Shown: positions 34,924 through 44,804 of the stretch, piece by piece | Position numbering within the stretch: the first letter of the stretch is position 1 | Layout of the letters: each line of letters opens with the position of its first letter | DNA from: Pirellulaceae bacterium | Lineage (GTDB): Bacteria; Planctomycetota; Planctomycetia; Pirellulales; Pirellulaceae | DNA length: 64,000 nucleotides | Assembly (NCBI GenBank): GCA_026004775.1 | Contig: BPJU01000008.1 | Coordinates: 186,001 to 250,000, forward strand | Direction: 5' to 3' | Program-made: the position numbers and the translations under genes | Notes under the pieces: model-generated | Told to the model about the DNA's origin: nothing | Seen by the model: the letters and a program-made list of their open reading frames with translations, nothing else | Database searches by the model: none

Positions 34924-35127
34924 AGCTAACAATCTAAAAGACCACGGCACTCATTCCAAGTCGGCGAGCGAGGGTCGAACGACGCCGGCAGCGTGCCACG
35001 AGTCGGTAGGATTCTTAAAGCCTGGCCGAATCCCAGCCTTGGTGGCCGATTGTGCACACGTAACGGTTTGAAAAGGCCACCGAAAGCGGCCGCATCGGAT
35101 ACAAGGAGATACGAAACTTCGCGACAG

Positions 35128-36108
35128 TCACGGACGGGAGATCGTCTCTTGTTGTGCGGCAGCGTCGCTGCCTGCTAGTTGCCGAGCGAGCGTCGGATCG
35201 AGTCTGAGGGCCATTTTCAGATCCGCGAGGGCTTCTTCGGGCCGTCCCAGGGTCTGGCGTGCCTGAGCTCTCCCCCAATAATACCGCCCCGCTGCATCCG
35301 ACTTACTGCAAGCGATCGCCGCCGACCATTCTTGTTCCGCCCGCCCTGGGTTACCGTGCTCCATGCTGATCGCCGCACGCAGTGCGTAGGCCTCCGCCAG
35401 ACGAGGCGCTAAGCGGACGGCCTGCTCCAGGTCTTGCCAGGCACCGGCCACGTCCCCCAGTGCCCGGCGGGTACGCGCTCGTTCCACATAGGCTTCCGCA
35501 TGAGCTGGAACGGCGTCCAGATACCGGTTCCAATCCGATTCCGCGCCTTGCCAGTCTTCCATATCCGCTCGAATCCGGGCCCGCACGAAAAACGCCGTCA
35601 CCGGGGGGTGCGCCGTATCGATCAGTTGATCCACATCCCGTAATGCTTCGCGCAACTTTCCCTGAAGTCGCCGGACTTCGGCTCGATCGAGCCGAGCCCG
35701 TTCGAAACCCGGCTCCAATTCCAATGCACGGTAGAAATCGCTTTCCGCTGCTTCCAACTTTCCCAGCTTCCACCAGGTGCGGGCCCGCAAGTACCAGCCT
35801 TCCGCCTTGGCCGGTTGCCATTGCGTGGCCGTGGTGAAGTCCGCAAGCGCATGGTCGAACTTTTCCAGCTCAAACCACACTTTGCCCCGTTCCAGGAGTG
35901 CCTCGTAGCTGGGCTGCAACCGAAAAGCATGGTCGATCCACGCAAGCGCCTCTTGAGGCTTCCCCTCCTGCCGCAACGATCGGCCGATTTCCAGTCGTTG
36001 TCTTGCTTCGTCGCTTTGCCCGAATAACGTCTTTTCCGGCGCGCAGAAGAGCAGGCTCACTAGCACGCAATACCAGCACCCGCGCCACAATAATTCCCAT
36101 GCACGCAT
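35128..36108 (-). CDS. Exported tetratricopeptide-repeat protein
   Basis: A 326-residue protein with a signal peptide or anchor (CWYCVLVSLLFCAPEKTLFG) and about eight TPR units with the usual W/G/Y/A/P pattern, for example LEIGRSLRQEGKPQEALAWI, LRARTWWKLGKLEAAESDF, ERARTRRALGDVAGAWQDLE and WGRAQARQTLGRPEEALADL. TPR arrays serve as protein-binding scaffolds. ATG 36108 follows GGAAG. The gene is transcribed away from the DUF1549 gene at 36341, so the ~230-bp gap between them carries divergent promoters. Function in the cell is unknown. Confidence 0.85.
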   Translation of the reverse strand: MRAWELLWRGCWYCVLVSLLFCAPEKTLFGQSDEARQRLEIGRSLRQEGKPQEALAWIDHAFRLQPSYEALLERGKVWFELEKFDHALADFTTATQWQPAKAEGWYLRARTWWKLGKLEAAESDFYRALELEPGFERARLDRAEVRRLQGKLREALRDVDQLIDTAHPPVTAFFVRARIRADMEDWQGAESDWNRYLDAVPAHAEAYVERARTRRALGDVAGAWQDLEQAVRLAPRLAEAYALRAAISMEHGNPGRAEQEWSAAIACSKSDAAGRYYWGRAQARQTLGRPEEALADLKMALRLDPTLARQLAGSDAAAQQETISRP

Positions 36109-36340
36109 GACACTTCCTGCCCGGTCGCTCAAACCCTACACGACTTACGACTATTCTTCCTACCAAGTGTAGTGTATATCTCCTACCCGGTCCCATGCGC
36201 GCCCGGTGGTTTGCGCAAAACTTTTGGCAGAACGTGCATACACACTTCGCGCAGCAGGCTTAAATCGCTCCGATAACGCCGACACGAAGCGCATTTTCGT
36301 CTTTCACAAATCCCTCCATTAGGTGGCTTCTTAGCGCAGT

Positions 36341-39262
36341 ATGATTTATCGGAAACATATTGCATTCGTGCAAAAACCGGGATTTCCTTCTATGGATCAC
36401 ATACAACACTTTTGCGGAATGTGCAGTATTTTTCGTTGGGCATGGGTTTTTCTGTTGTATTTTCTTGGCCAGAGCGCCCGACCATTGCCGGCTCAAGGAG
36501 CCGACTGGTGGGCGACGGCGCCGCTTCGCTACGGCCCACCTCCCGCTACGGATCCTGATGCCCAATACAATCCCATCGATGCTTTTATCAACGCCAAATT
36601 GCGGTACCTGGGAATAGCGGCTTTGCCGGAAGCCGATCGCCGGACGTTGATTCGCCGTGTGACACTGGATCTTACCGGCCTTCCCCCCACACCGGAGGAG
36701 GTAGCCGAGTTCCTGGCCGACACTCGCCCGGATGCCTACGAACGGCTGGTGGATCGACTCTTGGCATCGCCGGCCTATGGCGAGCGGATGGCGACTCCGT
36801 GGCTGGATGCCTCACGGTATGCGGACACCAACGGCTACGAACAGGATAACGGCCGCCATATGTGGCCGTGGCGCGACTGGGTAATCCAGGCCTTCAACCG
36901 CGGCGTGCCGTTCGACCATTTCACTATTGCCCAAATGGCCGGCGACCTGTTGCCGGACGGAACGGACGAAGATCGCTTAGCAACCGGCTTCCACCGGAAT
37001 CACGGCCTGAACTTCGAAGGTGGCAGTATCTCGGAAGAGAGCCGCTGGAATTATGTGCATGACCGGGTTCATACCACGGCCATGGTATGGTTCGCTACCA
37101 CCCTGTCGTGCGCCCGCTGCCACGACCACAAATACGATGCGATTACCCAAGAAGAATATTATCAATTTGCCGCATATTTCAATAATATCGATGAAGAAGG
37201 CTATGCAGGGGAGAACGGAAATGCCGATCCGTTGATGAAATTAGCAGATCCGGAACGCGAACACAAAATTTTCCAGCTTAGAAACGGATTGCGGTCTATT
37301 GACGCTCTATTGCAGACAAAATCCGCGGCCGGTAATCAATACGACAGATGGAAAAAGGAATTCTTGCGGACCGGCGCCATATCGCGTGATGTAATTGACA
37401 GTCCGGCTTGGCATTTTGCTTTTGAAGCGGATCAAGGAATCAGGGACGCATCCGGTGAAGTTACCGGAGTCGTACAAGGTGCTACAAAATTTTGCGACGG
37501 AGTTGCGGGTGATGCTATTCGGCTGGATGGAGCAGGTCGCGTCAACCTCGGCCAGATAGCCGCATTCGATACAAATGATGAGTTTACCATTGCATGTTTT
37601 GTTCGCCCCGAAATGGTCGACTTTGCTCCGATCGTGGGAAAAGTGTACTATCACGGCTATGACATTTGCTGGCACGAGGGGCGTTTTCTGGTACATCTCG
37701 TCCATCGTTGGGATGGACATTATTTGGCAGTGCGTACGCAAGAAAGCTTTCCTGCGGGTCGCTGGATGCATCTGGCTGTGCGATACGACGGGTCGGCGCG
37801 AGCCTCGGGAGTCGCCATCTATGTCGACGGGCGCGCGGTACCCGTAGAAATACTGGCCGATTCGTTGGACGGCTCTTTCGCTTCGGAAACCGATCTGTTT
37901 CTCGGGGCACGCAGCGACCAAACGCCGGAGTGTTTTCGTGGAAGTATCGATGAGCTGCGCGTCTACGATCGTGTTCTTAGCGGCTTGGAAATCCTGTCGT
38001 TGGCCGAAGCGGAATGGCCATTTAGCCCAGGGGCACGCAGCTCCCTTCGACTGCAAGACGAAGAGCTGCTGCGGGAACATTTCGTGCTACGGGTAGACGA
38101 GGCGGGTGAAGTTTTGCGCTCGCGCCGCAGGGAACTGCTCGAAGAGATTCGAAAAGCTTATAACGACTGGCCCACGGTGATGGTGCTGGCCGAACGCGAA
38201 GAAAAGCGACCGACGCACGTGCTGGAGCGAGGCCGGTACGATCGTCCCGGTAAAGCGGTGCAACCGGGCGTGCCTCGCGCCTGGTTAGGCAAGAATCCGG
38301 TGGAATTGCCCGATCGGCTGGCTTTGGCCCAATGGATGGTCTCCCCTCAAAATCCCCTTACGGCACGTGTGATCGCCCATCGCCAGTGGGAACTCTTTTT
38401 CGGTAGAGGTTTGGTGCCCACTACGGACGACTTTGGTTCGCAAGGCGAGCCGCCGACGCATCCGGAATTGTTGGACTGGTTGGCGTGGCAACTCCAGTGT
38501 GAAGGCTGGGATCTGAAACGCCTGCACCGCTTGATAGTCACGTCGGCAGCCTATCGCCGCAGCAGTCGAGCTACACCGGAACTAAGGGCCGCCGACCCCG
38601 AAAACCGGTATTACTCGCGGCAAGTTGTTCGCCGGCTGCCTGCGGAAACGCTGCGAGACGCGGCTCTGGCGGCCACCGGACTTTTGGATCGCCGCATGGG
38701 TGGTCCGGGCGTCCATCCCTATCAACCCAACGGCTTGTGGAGTGAATTGTCGTTTCAAGGAGAATATTCAGCCCAGAATTATGCTGTGAGCGAAGGGGGC
38801 GACCGCTACCGGCGGAGTCTGTATACCTACTGGAAACGGACCTGCCCGCCACCATTTCTGTCATTGTTTGATGCGCCGGATCGCGAGGTATGTCAGGTAA
38901 CGCGACGCACCACGGCCACCCCACTTCAAGCTCTGGCGCTCATGAACGACCCTACTTTTCTGGAAGCGGCGGGCACTTTGGCAATGCGGTTGCTCAAAGA
39001 GGTTCCGGACCCGAAGGTCCGCTTGCGGCATCTGTTCGAGCACGTGTTAAACCGGCCTCCGGCGACCGATGAGGAGAAGCTGGTTGGTGATTTGCTTGAT
39101 GAAGCAGGAAGCTGGTATCAATCCCATCCGGAAGAGGCAGAGGCCCTTGTAGAGCAGTGTTCTGCAACCGGAGTCTCACCGCCGGACGTTTGTAGCTGGG
39201 CAGCTTGGACAGTAGCGATTCACTCGGTGTTGGTAAGTCCCGAGGCGATGCTGCGGCCGTAA
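36341..39262 (+). CDS. Exported DUF1549-LamG-DUF1553 protein
   Basis: A 973-residue protein. A membrane-type leader (WAWVFLLYFLGQSARPL) precedes DUF1549 (RRVTLDLTGLPPTPEEV, LLASPAYGERMATPWLD, CxxCH in LSCARCHDHKYDAI). A concanavalin/LamG-like domain is inserted (AIRLDGAGRVNLG, FTIACFVRPEM, AGRWMHLAVRYDG, GSIDELRVYDRVLS; about residues 350-560). DUF1553 follows (NPLTARVIAHRQWELFFGRGLV, LQALALMNDPTFLE). The insert and the DUF1549 end are visibly AT-richer (about 37140-37700) than the rest of the gene. LamG domains often bind sugars, so the insert may target the protein to polysaccharide. ATG 36392 is an alternative start. It is followed 37 bp later by DUF1501. Confidence 0.88.
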   Translation: MIYRKHIAFVQKPGFPSMDHIQHFCGMCSIFRWAWVFLLYFLGQSARPLPAQGADWWATAPLRYGPPPATDPDAQYNPIDAFINAKLRYLGIAALPEADRRTLIRRVTLDLTGLPPTPEEVAEFLADTRPDAYERLVDRLLASPAYGERMATPWLDASRYADTNGYEQDNGRHMWPWRDWVIQAFNRGVPFDHFTIAQMAGDLLPDGTDEDRLATGFHRNHGLNFEGGSISEESRWNYVHDRVHTTAMVWFATTLSCARCHDHKYDAITQEEYYQFAAYFNNIDEEGYAGENGNADPLMKLADPEREHKIFQLRNGLRSIDALLQTKSAAGNQYDRWKKEFLRTGAISRDVIDSPAWHFAFEADQGIRDASGEVTGVVQGATKFCDGVAGDAIRLDGAGRVNLGQIAAFDTNDEFTIACFVRPEMVDFAPIVGKVYYHGYDICWHEGRFLVHLVHRWDGHYLAVRTQESFPAGRWMHLAVRYDGSARASGVAIYVDGRAVPVEILADSLDGSFASETDLFLGARSDQTPECFRGSIDELRVYDRVLSGLEILSLAEAEWPFSPGARSSLRLQDEELLREHFVLRVDEAGEVLRSRRRELLEEIRKAYNDWPTVMVLAEREEKRPTHVLERGRYDRPGKAVQPGVPRAWLGKNPVELPDRLALAQWMVSPQNPLTARVIAHRQWELFFGRGLVPTTDDFGSQGEPPTHPELLDWLAWQLQCEGWDLKRLHRLIVTSAAYRRSSRATPELRAADPENRYYSRQVVRRLPAETLRDAALAATGLLDRRMGGPGVHPYQPNGLWSELSFQGEYSAQNYAVSEGGDRYRRSLYTYWKRTCPPPFLSLFDAPDREVCQVTRRTTATPLQALALMNDPTFLEAAGTLAMRLLKEVPDPKVRLRHLFEHVLNRPPATDEEKLVGDLLDEAGSWYQSHPEEAEALVEQCSATGVSPPDVCSWAAWTVAIHSVLVSPEAMLRP

Positions 39263-39299
39263 TAAGAATTCCTTCGACCATGTGATAGAAAGGTGCACT

Positions 39300-40778
39300 A
39301 TGGATCGACGCACAGAGAATAGGATCGACGGCCGGCAAACGACCAATCGGGTGCAGGCCGCAGAGTGCTCCTCCGGTTGTTCGCGACGGCGATGGCTGAC
39401 TACGACGGTGGAACTTTTGTGGGCCGCGGCTGTGGCAACCGTCACCGGCCGACTGGACGCGGCGGAACGGCCGCTTGCCGGCTGGCGACCACCTCGCAAG
39501 AGGGCCCGCAGCGTTATTTATATGCACCAACTGGGCGCTCCGTCTCAGTTGGATCTGTTTGACTACAAGCCGCAATTGGCCAAGCGGCACGGTGAAGAGT
39601 TGCCGGCCGACCTTCGCAACTCACAACGGCTGACTGCGTTCACCGCCGAGCAGGGCAGTTGGCCCGTAGCCGCGTCGCCGTTTCGATTCCGGCAGCACGG
39701 TGAGAGCGGGCGATGGTTGAGCGAGTTGCTGCCCCACTTGGGGCGAGTCGCCGACCAATTGTGTTTCGTCTACACGGTTCAGACGGATGCCATCAACCAT
39801 GTCACCGGTGCCAGTCTGATGTTAACCGGCAGCCAACGGCCGGGCCGCCCGGCAATCGGAGCCTGGATCCAATATGGCTTGGGCCGCATGTCCGACGAGC
39901 TGCCGGCCTACGTGGTGCTCACGTCCAAAGGCAGCGCTTGGCGCGGCGGCGAATCGCTTCAAAGTCAGTTGTGGGGGAATGGTTTCCTGCCGGGCGAGTA
40001 TCAAGGGGTTCCGTTTCGCAGTGGTAGTGAACCGGTGCCCTACCTGACACGTCCTCGCGGGATTCCCGCTCCGCTGCAGCGGATGTGGTTGTCGACTGTT
40101 ATGCAACTGGGTGATGGCGTGGAGGCGGATGAGGCTCTATTGTCAAGCCGGCAATGGGAGACGGCTTTTCGCATGCAGGTGGCGGTGCCGGAATTGCTCT
40201 CGTTGCGGGACGAGTCGCCGGCCACACTGCAGTTGTATGGACCAGACGTGGAGCGACCCGGAAGTTTCGCCTTCAACTGCCTGATGGCGCGTCGGTTGGT
40301 AGAGCGGGGAGTGCGTTTCGTGCAGCTTTTTCATCGAGGCTGGGATCATCATGAACGGATCAACCAGGACCACCCGCTCCAGGCTCGTGATGTGGACCAG
40401 CCTTCGGCTGCCCTGGTGGAGGATCTGCGGCTGCGCGGGCTGCTGGAAGAGACGCTTGTGGTTTGGGGGAGCGAGTTTGGCAGAACCGTTTATTGCCAGG
40501 GGTCGCTTAGCAGTCCCGATTATGGCCGCGACCACCATGCCGGTTGTTTTACGGTGTGGCTGGCAGGTGGTCCGGTGCGCGCCGGTTGCGGCTACGGCCG
40601 CACCGACGACTTTAGCTACCAGGCGGTGGAGAATCCTGTCCACGTCCATGATCTGAACGCAACGATTTTAGCGTGTTTAGGGCTCGATCATGAGCAATTG
40701 GCCTATCGGTACCAGGGACGTGATTTCCGGCTCACCGATACGGGTGGACGCGTGATCGACGATCTCTTGGATTCTTGA
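39300..40778 (+). CDS. Exported DUF1501 protein
   Basis: A 492-residue DUF1501 protein paired with the preceding DUF1549-LamG-DUF1553 gene (37-bp gap). A basic leader (CSRRRWLTTTVELLWAAAV) suggests Tat-type export. Motifs: VIYMHQLGAPSQLDLFDYKP, TDAINHVTGASLMLTGS, FVQLFHRGWDHHERIN and VVWGSEFGRTVYC with SPDYGRDHHAGCF. ATG 39300 is preceded by AAAGGTG. It is longer than the other DUF1501 copies here and its N-terminal leader is Cys-rich. Confidence 0.9.
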   Translation: MDRRTENRIDGRQTTNRVQAAECSSGCSRRRWLTTTVELLWAAAVATVTGRLDAAERPLAGWRPPRKRARSVIYMHQLGAPSQLDLFDYKPQLAKRHGEELPADLRNSQRLTAFTAEQGSWPVAASPFRFRQHGESGRWLSELLPHLGRVADQLCFVYTVQTDAINHVTGASLMLTGSQRPGRPAIGAWIQYGLGRMSDELPAYVVLTSKGSAWRGGESLQSQLWGNGFLPGEYQGVPFRSGSEPVPYLTRPRGIPAPLQRMWLSTVMQLGDGVEADEALLSSRQWETAFRMQVAVPELLSLRDESPATLQLYGPDVERPGSFAFNCLMARRLVERGVRFVQLFHRGWDHHERINQDHPLQARDVDQPSAALVEDLRLRGLLEETLVVWGSEFGRTVYCQGSLSSPDYGRDHHAGCFTVWLAGGPVRAGCGYGRTDDFSYQAVENPVHVHDLNATILACLGLDHEQLAYRYQGRDFRLTDTGGRVIDDLLDS

Positions 40779-40826
40779 AAAGCCGACGGGCACCGGCTGT
40801 TACTTCATGACCTAAGCTTGTGTTGG

Positions 40827-40851
40827 GAGCATCCGCCGGTCGGGGATGCTC
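40827..40851 (+). other. Stem-loop in the leader of the TadG/VWA gene
   Basis: GAGCATCC (40827-40834) pairs with GGATGCTC (40844-40851) around a 9-nt loop, 29 bp upstream of the ATG at 40880. No T-run follows. It may act on translation or mRNA stability. Confidence 0.45.
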
Positions 40852-40879
40852 GAGTCGTCCTGTAATCGTAGGCCAACCG

Positions 40880-43102
40880 ATGAAACGAGACCAGATTGTG
40901 AAACGTTCGGACCGCCGCGGGGCGATCGCCGTATTGGCCGCCATTGTGCTCGTCGTATTGTTAGCTTTCATCGCCTTTGCTGTGGACACCGGCGTGGTAG
41001 CCGTGTCGCGCACGCAGTTACAAGCGGCCGCCGATGCAGCGGCGATCGCTGCCGCGCAATCGCTGGGGCTGGCCGATGAAGAAGTACGCAAAACGGCTCA
41101 GAGCGTCGCCCGTTTGAACCTGGGCCAAACGTTCGACCTGCGCACGCAGGACATCGAGTTCGGTTACTGGGACCCAGCCGACAACAGCTTCACCCCTACA
41201 GCACAGCAATCCAATGCGGTGCGGGTCACCCTGCGGCGGGATCGGGTGTCAAACGGCCGCACCCGGTTGTTTTTTGGCCGGATACTGGGGTTGAGCCAAG
41301 TCGATACCAGGGCCAGCGCGGTGGCCACCGTGCAGCCGCGGGATATCGCCTTCGTGGTGGACTTGTCCGGCTCGATGAACGACGACAGCGAGCCGTGTTG
41401 GGCCACGGACGAAATCAGCCGGCAATACGGTTCCGCCACCGCTCAGCAGGTGATGGCTCGGGTGTATCAAGATTTTCGCTTGGGGAGTTTTCCCGGCCCC
41501 ATTCAATACATCGGCGAGCCCTTGGGCGTACCGAAGAACTCGTATGCGTACGCCGAAATGACGAAAGATAACGGCCCGCTGGCTTCGGCGTCCATTCCGG
41601 CGGCCTATCGAATCACGTCCAGCGACAACGAGCTGACTCGCAAGAAAAAAGCCTACAGTTGGATCATCGACAATCAGATTGCCCGGTTGATGCCCAACGC
41701 GTTACCGGTACCCGATAGTCGCAACGCGACGAGTTATGCTTTTTGGGAGCGGTATCTGGACTACATCATCATCCCGCAAACGGTCAATTTCAGGCCGCCG
41801 CGTCCCCCCAGTCCACGTCCCCAGCCAAAGCCACCCCAGCCTCGGCCACAGCCGAAACCGCGTCCTTCGCCGCCACCTTCGCCCAAGCCTTCGCCGCCAC
41901 CTTCGCCAAAGCCACCGCCGCCACCGCCGCCGCGTGTTCCTCCACCACCGCCTCCACCTCCACCACCGCCGCCGCCGCCGCGGGGTGGTGGGGCTGCGGC
42001 TGAGCTACCGGCGCCCGAAGGCATTCAGTGGGCCGGTGAACCGCGGTGGACCGAAGAAGCGTATGGCTGGCTAATCGGCGGGAATTTGGGGACCTGGTCT
42101 TGGACCAGTTATTTGCAAGCCGGGGGGCTGTCGGCCGCTCCATGGATCGGTGGCCGCAATCCGGCTGGAACGCCTCCTTATCGGCGCGGCACGCTACCTC
42201 CCCATCAATACGGTGACCGGATCACCTCCAGCAAATTCAACAACCCCAACAAGGACACGTATCCTCGGGCGCCGAGCAACGCTCCGGCTTCCTGGCGTAA
42301 CTACGTCGGCCCGCGGACCTACATCCAGTTCTTGATGGATCACGGGCGAGACAGGAAAGTGGCTGGGCGCATCACGCCTCTGGCGCTCAGCTATCCATCG
42401 CCTTTGAATCCGGATACGGTGGCGGGCCGCACGTTCAATTTTCCGCCCGCCGAACAGCCGATGCATGCCTGCCGGCGAGCCTTGATCGCGGCGATCAAAG
42501 TGATCGAAGACCGCAACGCCGCGATTCCGAACATGAGCCAGCGCGACCATGTGGCGATCATCTCGTTTGATCTGAAAGACAACGGTACCACGGTGCATTA
42601 CGGTCTGGGGGGAGACTACTACCAGGCGATGTTGGCGTGCGTCAATCTTCAGGCCACCACCGATGTCGGTTACAGCACGACTACCGAAGCCGGTCTCATC
42701 CGCGCCCGCCAAGTGCTCCAGCAGGGACGCCCGCGTGCCAATAAAGTTGTGGTGCTACTGACCGACGGGGCGCCGAACGACTGGGTCTCTCCCGAAGCGG
42801 AAATCGCCCTCTACATGGCGCGCCATCCCAGCAACGAGTATTACGGTCGCGGCGGGTGGTGGCTCGATGCGCCCCTGATGCAGGCCGACATCATGCGGGT
42901 GATGGGCTGGGACGTCTGGCCGGTGGGGATCGGCCTGGGAACCAATTACGACTTCATGGACCGTATGGCACGCCTGGGAGGGACGGCTGACGATAATGGA
43001 AAGAGCCCGCGAGGCTCGGGCGATCCGTCGAACTACGAGCAGCGGCTGGTGCAGATCTTCGAACAGATCATCCGCACCCCCAAGGTCCGCCTGGTCGATT
43101 AA
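40880..43102 (+). CDS. TadG-like protein with a von Willebrand A domain split by a polyproline insert
   Basis: A 740-residue surface or membrane-anchored protein. The N-terminus is of the Tad pilus-assembly TadE/G type (RRGAIAVLAAIVLVVLLAFIAFAVDTG then AAADAAAIAAAQSLG). A VWA domain begins with IAFVVDLSGSMNDDSEP, the DxSxS metal site, then breaks. About 300 residues follow, including an almost pure Pro run (41790-41990 on the DNA) and a Trp/Tyr/Gly-rich segment. The VWA fold then resumes with CRRALIAAIKVIEDR, DHVAIISFDLKDN, KVVVLLTDGAPNDW and VWPVGIGLGTNYDFM. Likely displayed outside the membrane and binding partners through the metal site. Upstream is the DUF1501 gene; downstream is a convergent PQQ-type gene. 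Confidence 0.85.
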   Translation: MKRDQIVKRSDRRGAIAVLAAIVLVVLLAFIAFAVDTGVVAVSRTQLQAAADAAAIAAAQSLGLADEEVRKTAQSVARLNLGQTFDLRTQDIEFGYWDPADNSFTPTAQQSNAVRVTLRRDRVSNGRTRLFFGRILGLSQVDTRASAVATVQPRDIAFVVDLSGSMNDDSEPCWATDEISRQYGSATAQQVMARVYQDFRLGSFPGPIQYIGEPLGVPKNSYAYAEMTKDNGPLASASIPAAYRITSSDNELTRKKKAYSWIIDNQIARLMPNALPVPDSRNATSYAFWERYLDYIIIPQTVNFRPPRPPSPRPQPKPPQPRPQPKPRPSPPPSPKPSPPPSPKPPPPPPPRVPPPPPPPPPPPPPPRGGGAAAELPAPEGIQWAGEPRWTEEAYGWLIGGNLGTWSWTSYLQAGGLSAAPWIGGRNPAGTPPYRRGTLPPHQYGDRITSSKFNNPNKDTYPRAPSNAPASWRNYVGPRTYIQFLMDHGRDRKVAGRITPLALSYPSPLNPDTVAGRTFNFPPAEQPMHACRRALIAAIKVIEDRNAAIPNMSQRDHVAIISFDLKDNGTTVHYGLGGDYYQAMLACVNLQATTDVGYSTTTEAGLIRARQVLQQGRPRANKVVVLLTDGAPNDWVSPEAEIALYMARHPSNEYYGRGGWWLDAPLMQADIMRVMGWDVWPVGIGLGTNYDFMDRMARLGGTADDNGKSPRGSGDPSNYEQRLVQIFEQIIRTPKVRLVD

Positions 43103-43144
43103 ACGGCGGTAGCCCCACCCCCATGCCCGCAGTGATGCCAACGC

Positions 43145-44482
43145 TTATGGTGCGCCGGTCGAGCCGATGCAATACAGGTGTTGGAACGTGCGGATGAAGA
43201 TTTCTCCGTCGGACAACGCGGGAGTGGAATTCGATGGTTCGCCCAGAGGGTTGCTGGCCAACCGCACCAGCTTTTCCGCGCTGGGCTCGAACACCAGAGT
43301 CGTGCCGTTTTGGTCCGTGACATAGGCCCGCCCCGCCCCATAGACGATGGAACTCCAGTAATTGGCACCTCCCCGCTCCGTCCACACAACTTTGCCCGTT
43401 TTGGCCTCGATGCACTGAACTGTTCCCGGGCCGGCATTGGCCATGTAATAGAATTCGCCTAGAAGTATTCCGGATCCGATACTTTGGGGATTCTGTTCCT
43501 TGCGCCACAATCGAGCCGTCGCGGTCAGGTCCCCCTGGCCTCCCAAGAGAACGGCGAACGACGGACCTTGATAACCTCCGGTGGTTACCAGGATGGCGCC
43601 GTTGGACAAGGGCGATGAGTAGGCCAAGTCGCCGCGCGGTCCGCGTAGTCCTTCGCACCACCAGACGATCCGCCCGGTTTGCAGATCGTAGCCTACGACC
43701 CGCGTCGGCAAACTGACGGCGACCTGTTCGTGGCCGTTGACTTTCACGACAAGCGGTGTCGTCCACGAGCCCATATAGTTTCCGGCCGAGTTGCGGTCGC
43801 CATCACCGTCGAACGGCTCATCGGTTTCCCACAACGTCCGGCCGGTCTCCAGATCGTAGGCGCCGACGAACATCCGCTGGCGACTGGGCCCCGTAAACAG
43901 AATCACGCGACCCTGATGGATGATCGGCGAACTGCCGTAACCCCACATGTGTTCGAACTCTCCCAGATCGCGTGACCAAACGGGGTTGCCATCCCGATCA
44001 TAGCAATGAAGACCGGCCGACGCGTGCCACACCACGACGCGTCCGGACTGGTATGCGGGTGTGGAACCGCAATAGGGATTCGTCTGATGGGTCGGTGATT
44101 TTTCCGGATATTCGACGATCTGCTTCCACAGAAGCTTTCCGTTCTTTCGATCAAAGCAGAATAGCCCTCGGCGTTTTCCGTCGGCGTCTTCGGCACAGGC
44201 CAGCCAGACGCGCCCATCAGCCACGATCGGGCTGCCGTTGCCGGGGCGGGGAAGTTCGGTCTTCCAGCGGATATTTTGGGTGGCATTCCATTCCAGCGGT
44301 AACCGTTCTTCGTCACTGAGACCATTTCCATAAGGGCCCCGGAATTGCGGCCAATCTCCAGCGATCGCCACGCCGGCTGCCAACAAGAATGCCCCAAAAA
44401 CCAGACCGGCGGCAATTTTCCACCGCGTGCCAGCTCCCGTGCGCAAACTATGCGACCGGAACCCAATCAAACTTTCCTTCAT
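43145..44482 (-). CDS. Exported PQQ-type beta-propeller protein
   Basis: A 445-residue propeller with a signal peptide (KIAAGLVFGAFLLAAGVAIAG). The repeats have the PQQ-domain W/D pattern: WPQFRGPYGNGLSDEERLPL (planctomycete opening), LFCFDRKNGKLLWKQI, LHCYDRDGNPVWSRDLGE, VGAYDLETGRTLWETDEP, VGYDLQTGRIVWWCEGL and VQCIEAKTGKVVWTERGG. No dehydrogenase catalytic residues are recognised, so it may be a structural or binding propeller. ATG 44482 has GGGAG seven bases upstream. Confidence 0.9.
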   Translation of the reverse strand: MKESLIGFRSHSLRTGAGTRWKIAAGLVFGAFLLAAGVAIAGDWPQFRGPYGNGLSDEERLPLEWNATQNIRWKTELPRPGNGSPIVADGRVWLACAEDADGKRRGLFCFDRKNGKLLWKQIVEYPEKSPTHQTNPYCGSTPAYQSGRVVVWHASAGLHCYDRDGNPVWSRDLGEFEHMWGYGSSPIIHQGRVILFTGPSRQRMFVGAYDLETGRTLWETDEPFDGDGDRNSAGNYMGSWTTPLVVKVNGHEQVAVSLPTRVVGYDLQTGRIVWWCEGLRGPRGDLAYSSPLSNGAILVTTGGYQGPSFAVLLGGQGDLTATARLWRKEQNPQSIGSGILLGEFYYMANAGPGTVQCIEAKTGKVVWTERGGANYWSSIVYGAGRAYVTDQNGTTLVFEPSAEKLVRLASNPLGEPSNSTPALSDGEIFIRTFQHLYCIGSTGAP

Positions 44483-44804
44483 GGAAGCACTCCCTTCGGA
44501 GCCATTCGGGAATTGTCGAACACAACCGCAACCCAAACGCACGACCTACTGCCGGGAAGTTTACAAAGTTCCGATGGCGGTGCAACAATGCTGGGGGTAT
44601 GCAACGGTCGGTTACTGGGCTTGGCCGCACGGTTCCGCACCGTTCAGACGGATTTTTGAGACTGCGAGCAGAAATCATTCGATAGGTCGCATCCTCCGGG
44701 TAACCGTTCACAGTTAGCAAATGAACAATAACGGATGAACCCGTGACAATCGTTATCCGGTGCGGCCGCCATCCAAGGAGGTCGGCAAGATATTGGTTCG
44801 TGGT

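Noticed and set aside
41761-42024. Gly-rich minus-strand frame opposite the polyproline run
   Set aside because: It arises only because Pro codons read in reverse give Gly; not a gene.
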